DNA of 50,629 bases from ZC4RG35 sp036375695 (lineage in GTDB: Bacteria > Actinomycetota > Acidimicrobiia > Spongiisociales > ZC4RG35), in contig DASVBU010000003.1 of the NCBI GenBank assembly GCA_036375695.1, positions 1-50,629 on the forward strand, in the 5' to 3' direction. The position numbers and the translations under genes are program-made. Positions 44,523-50,629 of this stretch are shown one piece after another. Under the pieces are notes generated by a model. The model did no database searches. It was given only the letters and a program-made list of their open reading frames with translations, and was not told the DNA's origin. The stretch's first letter is position 1, and the number at the start of each line of letters is the position of its first letter.

Positions 44523-45640
44523 TCGGTCAACCAGGCGCCGAGACCGAGTGGAATCGCCACCACCGGCACCACCCATCCGACCCACGGCAACAGCCAGACC
44601 AGACCCAGCAGGAGCGCCCCACCGAGTGTCGCTCCGTGAATGCCCCATTTCCTGAAGACGGCCCGGCCGACCGCGGCGGCAGTCGGCACCACCGCGGCCA
44701 GAGCGGTTACCGCGAGCAAGGACACCAGGGCGAGGAACATCGGGACCAGCACCGCGAGAAGCGGGACACCGGCCTCGGCCGGAGCGAAGCGGAGCAAGAG
44801 CCAACCCAACCCGATGAGCAGGGCCGGGCTGAGCGCAACCAGGAACCCGACGACCGCCGCCTTTGGCGATCGGACCCGCTGCGCCGCCCGGCTGGTGGCG
44901 GTGGGCCAGAGCCATACGACCGTGGCCGCCACGATGGCCACGAAGATCACCGCCAGCAGCCGGCTGATCCAGGCGATCGCCCGCACCCGGATGTTGGGTG
45001 GGAGTTCGGCGCGCTTCACCACCGTGCCGCCGATCACGGCGCCGGCCAGGTCGGCATCACGATCCGAGCGATATGAGAGGTCACCGTCCACGGTCAGCTG
45101 CCCCGTAATCGAGAGCCGCCCGACCGACACGTTCACGTTCTCGTGGATCGCGCCGGCCAGTTCGATGCGTGACGCGGATCCCCTGAGCGTCTCGTCGATG
45201 GTCCCGGCCGCCGACAGCCGGCGCGACCAGAACAGCACCTCCCCACCGATGTGGGAGCGCGGGGTGAGGCGGATCGTCCACGACGACGTGACCACGTCGC
45301 CACCGACTTCGCCATCGACGACCAGTGTCCCCGCCGCGGCCCGGACCGCTCCCCCGACCCGGCCCCGCACCACGACCTCGGGGGCGAGTGCGGTCACCGA
45401 CCCCATCACCTCCCCCTCGACCACGATGCGCTCCGCGGCCGCGGCGATCAGGTCTCCCTGGACCGTGCCCATGACGAGGACCTGGACACCCGCCGCGTAG
45501 AGGTCGTCGTCCACCACCTCGCCCTCGGGGATCAGCCCCACGTCGACGCCGGAGGTCTCCGCCGCGATCGCCGGGAGGGCGAGCGTCCAGATTGCGGCGA
45601 CCGCCAACGAGAGGAGGGCACGTCTAGAGGGCGAACGCAT
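44498..45640 (-). CDS. Bactofilin-like (polymer-forming) membrane protein
   Basis: This 380-residue protein has a signal peptide (residues 1-27, LSLAVAAIWTLALPAIA). A right-handed beta-helix-like region follows (~45-205) with short hydrophobic repeats: GTVQGDLIAAAAERIVVEGEV, GSVTALAPEVVVRGRVGG and so on. The C-terminal half holds about six membrane helices from residue 225. Such polymer-forming repeats occur in bactofilins, here apparently outside the membrane. It follows nuoN2 with a 17-base overlap, so it is probably co-transcribed with the second nuo set. Function unknown. Confidence 0.8.
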   Translation of the reverse strand: MRSPSRRALLSLAVAAIWTLALPAIAAETSGVDVGLIPEGEVVDDDLYAAGVQVLVMGTVQGDLIAAAAERIVVEGEVMGSVTALAPEVVVRGRVGGAVRAAAGTLVVDGEVGGDVVTSSWTIRLTPRSHIGGEVLFWSRRLSAAGTIDETLRGSASRIELAGAIHENVNVSVGRLSITGQLTVDGDLSYRSDRDADLAGAVIGGTVVKRAELPPNIRVRAIAWISRLLAVIFVAIVAATVVWLWPTATSRAAQRVRSPKAAVVGFLVALSPALLIGLGWLLLRFAPAEAGVPLLAVLVPMFLALVSLLAVTALAAVVPTAAAVGRAVFRKWGIHGATLGGALLLGLVWLLPWVGWVVPVVAIPLGLGAWLTDQADLAVT

Positions 45641-47072
45641 CGGCGACGACGGAGAGGAGCGATCCGGGGAGGACGCCCCAGAGGATCGTCAGCGCCACGG
45701 TCACCCAAACGACCCAGCGGGTGGAGGGGCGTGCCGGGACGGCCTCTCCCTCCTCCCCTTCCATGTACATGATCACCGTGATCCGCAGGTAGAACGCCAG
45801 CGTGATCACGGAGGCGAGGACGCCGAGCACGACCAGCCACGGCTGCGTGCCCCAGACCTCGGAGAAGACGCCGAACTTGGCGACGAAGCCGGAGGTGAGC
45901 GGGATGCCGGCCATGCCGAAGAGGAGCAAGGCGAACCCGGCGGCGAGGCCGGGGTTGCGCCGCCACAGTCCCCGGTATGCGGAGAGATCGGAGCCGGAGC
46001 CCTCGGGCCCGCTCACGGCGGAGATGACGGTGAAGCCCCCGAGCAACTGGATGGCGTAGGCCACCACATAGAAGAGCACACCCGTCGTCTCGCCCGCGAT
46101 GATCCCGGTCATGGCGAACCCGGCGTGGGCGATGCCCGAGTAGGCCAGCATCCGCCGCACGTCCGTCTGGGCGAGAGCGACCACCGAACCGATCAGCATG
46201 GAGATCGCGGAGACCACGGCCATCGCCGGCGCCCAGGTGGCCTGGAATTCGGGGAGGCCGCTGACGAATATCCGGGCGAGCGTGACGAACCCGGCGATCT
46301 TGGCCACTGCGGCCATGTACCCGACGATTCCGGCCGGGGCGCCCTGGTAGACGTCCGGCGCCCAGGTGTGGAACGGCGCCGCCGAGACCTTGAACCCGAG
46401 GCCCACCAGCATCAGACCGAGCCCGATGAGGATCACGGCCGGGCGGGCGACGATGTTGGCGGCCAGGTGCTCCCGGATCCCGAGGATCTCCAACTGGCCG
46501 GTGCCTGCGTACAGGAGCGCCACCCCATACACGAAGAGCGCCGATGCGAACGATCCGAGCAGGAAGTACTTGAGGGCCGCCTCGTCGGCGCCCTTCCGCT
46601 CCCGGGTCATGCCGGCGAGCACGTAGAGGGCGATCGAGCCGACCTCGAGGCCGAGGAAGACCAGGACCAGGTTGTTCGCCGACAGCATGATCGAGAAGCC
46701 TGCGGTGGCGAGCAGAGCGATGGCCATGGCCTCGGCCGCCCGGCGCCCCAGGGCCTGCAGCAGCTCGAACGCGCCGGCGAGGCTCAGCGCCAGGACGACG
46801 AGCAGACCGAGCCTGCCGAAGATCGCCATGCCGTCGACCGCCACCATCCGTGAGAAGGCGAGGAGTCGGCCCGTGTCCTGGGCCGCTGCTTGGTCACCCG
46901 CCCAGATCCATTGGAAGACGGTGAACACGACGGCCATGAGCACGAACCAGCCGGCCACACCCGCCAGCACGATGGTGCGTGGCTTCCACTGCACCTCGAC
47001 GAGGAGCACGGCAGCCGCGCCCAGGGCCAGAGCGACCTCGGGGAGGACGGCGAGCCAGTTGACCTCAGGCAT
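45624..47072 (-). CDS. nuoN: NADH-quinone oxidoreductase subunit N (second set)
   Basis: This is a second NuoN of 482 residues, distinct from the copy at 30.3-31.7 kb. Signatures are VFLGLEVGSIALYVLAGM (pump Glu), GADEAALKYFLLGSFASALFVYG, FHTWAPDVYQGAPAGIVGYM and MLAYSGIAHAGFAMTGI. ATG at 47072 is 3 bases after the nuoM2 stop. It would form part of a second complex I or of a related proton pump. Confidence 0.94.
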   Translation of the reverse strand: MPEVNWLAVLPEVALALGAAAVLLVEVQWKPRTIVLAGVAGWFVLMAVVFTVFQWIWAGDQAAAQDTGRLLAFSRMVAVDGMAIFGRLGLLVVLALSLAGAFELLQALGRRAAEAMAIALLATAGFSIMLSANNLVLVFLGLEVGSIALYVLAGMTRERKGADEAALKYFLLGSFASALFVYGVALLYAGTGQLEILGIREHLAANIVARPAVILIGLGLMLVGLGFKVSAAPFHTWAPDVYQGAPAGIVGYMAAVAKIAGFVTLARIFVSGLPEFQATWAPAMAVVSAISMLIGSVVALAQTDVRRMLAYSGIAHAGFAMTGIIAGETTGVLFYVVAYAIQLLGGFTVISAVSGPEGSGSDLSAYRGLWRRNPGLAAGFALLLFGMAGIPLTSGFVAKFGVFSEVWGTQPWLVVLGVLASVITLAFYLRITVIMYMEGEEGEAVPARPSTRWVVWVTVALTILWGVLPGSLLSVVADAFAL

Positions 47073-47075
47073 CGA

Positions 47076-48599
47076 TCACCCCTCCCCCGGCATGAAGACG
47101 TCGACGAGCCGGCCCGGGTAGGGGGGCTCGTAACCGGTGGCCTCCTGGACGTTGTCGAGGACGGCTTCGGTGGATGGTCCGATCCGGTCCAACAGGACAT
47201 TGGGGTAGAGCCCGATCAGCAGGACCAGGACCACCAGCGGCGCGAGCAGCCCGATCTCCCTCGGTGACAGATCGGGCATGGTCACGTTCTCCCCCTCGGG
47301 CACGCCGTGGAAGACGCGCTGGTACGCCCAGAGCAGGTAGACGGCGGCGAGGATGACGCCGATCGCCGCCAGCACGGCGAGCGAGGGCAGCGTCGGGAAG
47401 CTCCCGATCACCACGAGGAACTCGCCGACGAACCCGTTGAGCCCGGGCAGGCCGATCGATCCGAAGGTCATGAAGAGGAAGAACCCGGCGAGCATCGGCG
47501 CCGGCTTCTGCAGCCCGCCCAACTCGGCGATGGCCTTGGTGTGCCGCCGGTCGTAGATCATCCCCACCAGCAGGAAGAGGGCGCCGGTCGTGAGGCCGTG
47601 GTTCACGTTCTGGATCACCGCACCCTGCAAGGACGCCGAAGTGAGGGCGAAGATGCCGAGCACGATGAAGCCGAGGTGGCTCACCGAGGAGTAGGCGACG
47701 AGCCGCTTCAGATCCGGCTGGACGATGGCCACGGCAGCGCCGTAGACGATTCCGATCACCCCGAGAGCCCCCAGGATCCAGACGGCGTCCACGGTGGCCT
47801 GCGGGAACAGCGTCAGGTTGAACCGCATCAGACCATAGGTGCCGAGTTTGAGGAGCACGCCCGCCAGGAGCACCGAGCCCGCGGTCGGCGCCTCGGTGTG
47901 GGCGTCGGGCAGCCAGGTGTGTAGCGGGAAGACGGGCACCTTCACGGCGAAGGCGATGGCGAACGCGGCGAAAAGGAGACGCTCGGCGCCGGTGCTCAGT
48001 TCCAGGTTGGCGAGATCGGCGAGAGCGAACGACGCCGCGCCCGTCTGCGTGTCGTGCATCACCGCCAGGGCGATGATCCCGGCCAGCATCAGGGCCGACC
48101 CGAACGCCGTGTACAGGAAGAACTTGAATGCGGCGTAGATGCGCCGATCGCTCCCCCACACCCCGATTATGAAGTACATCGGGATGAGCATCGCCTCGAA
48201 GAAGACGAAGAAGAGGAACACGTCGGTGGCGACGAACGCCCCCAGCATCCCCGCCTCGAGGAGCAGGGTGAGGACGACGAATTCCCGTGTCCGCTTGGTG
48301 ATGGAGGTCGATGCCCCGAGGGCGATCGGGACGAGGAGTGCCGTGAGGACCACCATCGGCATGGAGATCCCGTCGATGCCCAGGCTCCAGCCGAGACCCC
48401 ACGGCTCGTACCACGGGACGTCGACCACGAACTGCATCCCGGCGACGGGCTCGAAGTTCCAGAACAGATAGCCCGAGAGGGCCAGCGGTCCGAGCGAGAG
48501 CACCACGCCAAGCGGGAGGTGTATCTCGTGGCGACGCCGCGGCACCGCCAGGACGATGAGCGCCGCCACGACCGGCATCAGCACCAGCGCGGTCAGCAC
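47076..48599 (-). CDS. nuoM: NADH-quinone oxidoreductase subunit M (second set)
   Basis: This second NuoM has 507 residues. It shows FFEAMLIPMYFIIGVWG (pump Glu), GIDGISMPMVVLTALLVP, PLHTWLPDAHTEAPTAGSVLLAGVLLKLG and VAYSSVSHLGFIVLGI. I chose GTG at 48599 (VLTALVLMPVVAALIVL), which has GAGGTGG upstream; the frame upstream to 48713 runs through the heptad repeat and the end of nuoL2. Confidence 0.94.
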   Translation of the reverse strand: MLTALVLMPVVAALIVLAVPRRRHEIHLPLGVVLSLGPLALSGYLFWNFEPVAGMQFVVDVPWYEPWGLGWSLGIDGISMPMVVLTALLVPIALGASTSITKRTREFVVLTLLLEAGMLGAFVATDVFLFFVFFEAMLIPMYFIIGVWGSDRRIYAAFKFFLYTAFGSALMLAGIIALAVMHDTQTGAASFALADLANLELSTGAERLLFAAFAIAFAVKVPVFPLHTWLPDAHTEAPTAGSVLLAGVLLKLGTYGLMRFNLTLFPQATVDAVWILGALGVIGIVYGAAVAIVQPDLKRLVAYSSVSHLGFIVLGIFALTSASLQGAVIQNVNHGLTTGALFLLVGMIYDRRHTKAIAELGGLQKPAPMLAGFFLFMTFGSIGLPGLNGFVGEFLVVIGSFPTLPSLAVLAAIGVILAAVYLLWAYQRVFHGVPEGENVTMPDLSPREIGLLAPLVVLVLLIGLYPNVLLDRIGPSTEAVLDNVQEATGYEPPYPGRLVDVFMPGEG

Positions 48600-48616
48600 G
48601 GTTCCACCTCGCGATT

Positions 48617-48665
48617 CCAGGTACCAGATGCCAAGTACCGAGTACAGGGCGAGCGCAGCGAGCCC
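48617..48665. repeat. Heptad-based intergenic element, copy 3 (between nuoL2 and nuoM2)
   Basis: This is a shorter copy. The plus strand reads CCAGGTACCAGATGCC, then AAGTACC and GAGTAC (48617-48645), then GGGCGAGCGCAGCGAGCCC (48647-48665), ending 4 bases before the nuoL2 stop. The tail matches copy 1 in 17 of 17 bases. Order and polarity relative to transcription are the same as in copies 1 and 2. Confidence 0.75.
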
Positions 48666-48669
48666 GTCA

Positions 48670-50628
48670 TCACGCCCCCGACACCGCCAGCCAGACGACG
48701 ATGGCGATGGCACCGGCGAAGAGGAGGGCGGCGTAGTTGCGAACCTGCCCGGTCTGCAACGCCCGGACCCGCTCCCCGATGCCTCGGGTCAGCCTCCCAA
48801 CACCGTTGACCGCCCCGTCGATGATCGGGAGGTCGACGCCGAAGGCGGCTGCCTCGGCCGCCTTCTTCCCGGGTTGCACCACCACGATGTCGTAGAAGTC
48901 GTCCACGCGATAGGCCTGGGACCACCAGCTCCACACCGGCTGGAGGCCATCCTCGAACCGGGTCCAGTCCTCGGTCGGACGCCGGTAGGTGAACCCGGCG
49001 GCGGCGACGCCGACGAGACCGGCGAAGACCGAGATGGCGGCGAGGACGAGGAACATCAGCCAACCCTCGGGGGCGTGCTGCATCGAGACCCCTTCGAAGG
49101 CCGGCTCGAGGAAGTGCTCCAGGGTGAGTCGGAACGGCGTGTTGACCAGGCCTCCGACCACGGTGAGCACGGCCAGCGCCACCAGTGGCACCGTCATCAC
49201 CCGGGGCGACTCGTGCGGATGGACTTCCTCGCCCCAGCGCGGCTCACCGAGGAACACCATCACCCACTGCCGGGTCATGTAGAAGGCGGTCATGGCCGCG
49301 GTCACGAGGCCCACCACCCACAACACGCCATACCAGCCTCCCCGCTCGAACAGCGAGCCGAGGATCTCGTCCTTGGACCAGAAGCCCGCCAGCGGCGGGA
49401 TCCCGGCGATGGCGAGCGTGGCGATCGCCATCGTCACGCCGGTGACCCGCATCTTGGGCAGGAGGCCACCCATCTTCCGCATGTCCTGCTCGTCGGACAT
49501 GGCGTGGATCACCGAGCCGGCACCCAGGAAGAGGAGGGCCTTGAAGAACGCGTGGGTCATGAGGTGGAAGATCCCTGCGACGTACGCCGTGGCACCGACC
49601 GCCATGAACATGTAGCCGAGCTGTGAGATCGTCGAGTAGGCCAGCACCTTCTTGATGTCGTATTGGGCGATGGCGATCGACGCGGCCCAGAGTGCCGTTG
49701 CGGCTCCGATGGTGGCCACCGTCACCTGGGCGACGGGGGAGAGCTCGAATATGGCCGCGGAGCGGGCCACCAGGTAGACACCGGCGGTGACCATGGTGGC
49801 GGCGTGGATGAGGGCGGAAACCGGGGTGGGACCTTCCATGGCGTCGGGCAGCCAGACGTAAAGCGGCAGCTGCGCCGATTTGCCGCAAGCGCCCACGAAC
49901 AGCAGCAGCGCCGCCATGGTGATGATGGGATCGCCTACCGCAAACTGGCCGCTGCGCGCCAGGTTCGTGACCGTGGTGAACTGGAAGGAACCGAAATACC
50001 AGGCGATGGTGAACATGCCCATCAGGAAGCCGGCGTCCCCAATGCGGTTCACGATGAACGCCTTGTTGGCGGCGGCGCTGGCCGTGGGCTTATGGAAGAA
50101 GAAGCCGATCAGCAGATAGGAGCACAAGCCCACGCCCTCCCAGCCCACGAACAGCATGGGGTAGTTGTTCCCCAGCACCAGCGTGAGCATGGAAAACATG
50201 AACAGGTTCATGTAGCCGAAGAAGCGGTAGTAACCACCTTCGTGGGCCATGTAGCCGACCGAATAGATATGGATCAGCATGCCCACCCCGGTGACGAACA
50301 GCAGCCAAATGAGGGAGAGGGGATCGAGCAGGAAGCCGACGTCAGCCTTGAACTCCACCGGGCCGTTGTGGGAGAGGAACGTAAGGTGTCCGGTGCCGCT
50401 GCCCAGCCAGGTGTACATTACCTTCTCGAAGGCCGCGCCGTTGCTGGCGTGCTCCCAGGTCACATACTGCAGGGCCGCGCCGCAGGCCATGGCGAAGGCC
50501 AGCACCGTGGCGCCCACGCAGATGACGCTGACCGCGCGCTTCGAGAGCTTGCGCCCCAGGAAGAACATGGCGGCCGCACCAATCGCCGGCAGCAGCGGAA
50601 TGATCCAGATGTGGTCGAGGAAGAACAT
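48670..50628 (-). CDS. nuoL: NADH-quinone oxidoreductase subunit L (second set; possibly chimeric)
   Basis: This second NuoL of 652 residues appears complete, with ATG at 50626-50628, one base from the window edge. It has FVGWEGVGLCSYLLIGFFFHK, IVNRIGDAGFLMG, GKSAQLPLYVWLPDAMEGPTP, DIKKVLAYSTISQLGYMFMA and FKALLFLGAGSVIHAMS, with the lateral-helix region at the C-terminus. The first ~265 residues differ in codon choice (more CTG and GGC) and resemble NuoL from another phylum, possibly Acidobacteriota. The rest matches the local style. The 5' part may not belong to this genome. Confidence 0.9.
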   Translation of the reverse strand: MFFLDHIWIIPLLPAIGAAAMFFLGRKLSKRAVSVICVGATVLAFAMACGAALQYVTWEHASNGAAFEKVMYTWLGSGTGHLTFLSHNGPVEFKADVGFLLDPLSLIWLLFVTGVGMLIHIYSVGYMAHEGGYYRFFGYMNLFMFSMLTLVLGNNYPMLFVGWEGVGLCSYLLIGFFFHKPTASAAANKAFIVNRIGDAGFLMGMFTIAWYFGSFQFTTVTNLARSGQFAVGDPIITMAALLLFVGACGKSAQLPLYVWLPDAMEGPTPVSALIHAATMVTAGVYLVARSAAIFELSPVAQVTVATIGAATALWAASIAIAQYDIKKVLAYSTISQLGYMFMAVGATAYVAGIFHLMTHAFFKALLFLGAGSVIHAMSDEQDMRKMGGLLPKMRVTGVTMAIATLAIAGIPPLAGFWSKDEILGSLFERGGWYGVLWVVGLVTAAMTAFYMTRQWVMVFLGEPRWGEEVHPHESPRVMTVPLVALAVLTVVGGLVNTPFRLTLEHFLEPAFEGVSMQHAPEGWLMFLVLAAISVFAGLVGVAAAGFTYRRPTEDWTRFEDGLQPVWSWWSQAYRVDDFYDIVVVQPGKKAAEAAAFGVDLPIIDGAVNGVGRLTRGIGERVRALQTGQVRNYAALLFAGAIAIVVWLAVSGA

Positions 50629-50629
50629 T
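49830..50629. other. Segment of foreign composition at the window end
   Basis: From about 49.83 kb to the end the sequence looks less GC-rich. On the coding (minus) strand Leu is mostly CTG and Gly mostly GGC, whereas the neighbouring part and the first nuoL prefer CTC and GGG/GGA-type choices. The protein stays in frame, and the change falls in the highly conserved GPTPVSALIHAATMVTAG region. This fits either an assembly join at a conserved stretch or a real recombination. The boundary is set by eye to within about 50 bases. Confidence 0.55.

Overview
This is a high-GC, gene-dense stretch of bacterial DNA that reads like an Actinomycetota genome. The gene set supports this: GuaB3 with GuaA, an actinobacterial-type transaldolase, a LytR-CpsA-Psr protein, a small B12-binding mutase subunit with SucCD, and many GTG or TTG starts with 4-bp GTGA/ATGA overlaps. 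A deep branch such as Acidimicrobiia is my guess, not something the sequence proves. The window starts inside hutH and ends one base past the start codon of a nuoL copy, so it looks like a whole metagenomic contig. I see no tRNA, rRNA, CRISPR array, transposase or phage gene, and no gene-free stretch longer than about 160 bases.

Layout. 1-3.4 kb: histidine degradation (hutH end, hutI) plus a methyltransferase. 3.4-10.8 kb: a minus-strand run read from the right, with a small B12-binding mutase subunit, sucC, sucD, lemA, a DUF2207 protein, a VanY-like peptidase and a Tat-exported amidohydrolase. 10.9-15.4 kb: transaldolase, the PcrA/UvrD helicase and a histidine kinase, with three copies of a GC-rich hairpin repeat. 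15.4-19 kb: an orphan CheA-type hybrid kinase and an ABC-F ATPase. 19-25.6 kb: guaB3-guaA, archease-rtcB, a CPBP protease and trpS. trpS is preceded by what looks like a complete ribosome-mediated attenuator, with a leader peptide carrying two adjacent Trp codons. 25.7-30.2 kb: an LCP protein, a GAF histidine kinase, Nudix, GNAT and SnoaL-like proteins.

30.2-40.6 kb: an eleven-gene complex I operon, nuoABCD-HIJKLMN, without nuoEFG. 40.7-44.5 kb: a phosphodiesterase, a DUF402 protein, a membrane protein, moaA and a small zinc-ribbon protein. 44.5-50.6 kb: a second nuoL-nuoM-nuoN set followed by a bactofilin-like membrane protein.

The main points of interest are (1) the trpS attenuator; (2) a heptad-based intergenic element that fills three gaps between nuo genes, one exactly where nuoEFG would normally lie; (3) a second hairpin repeat family; (4) the nuoEFG-less complex I together with a second set of antiporter-like subunits; and (5) the last ~0.8 kb of the window, where codon use and protein sequence change inside nuoL, which suggests a chimeric contig end or a mosaic gene.
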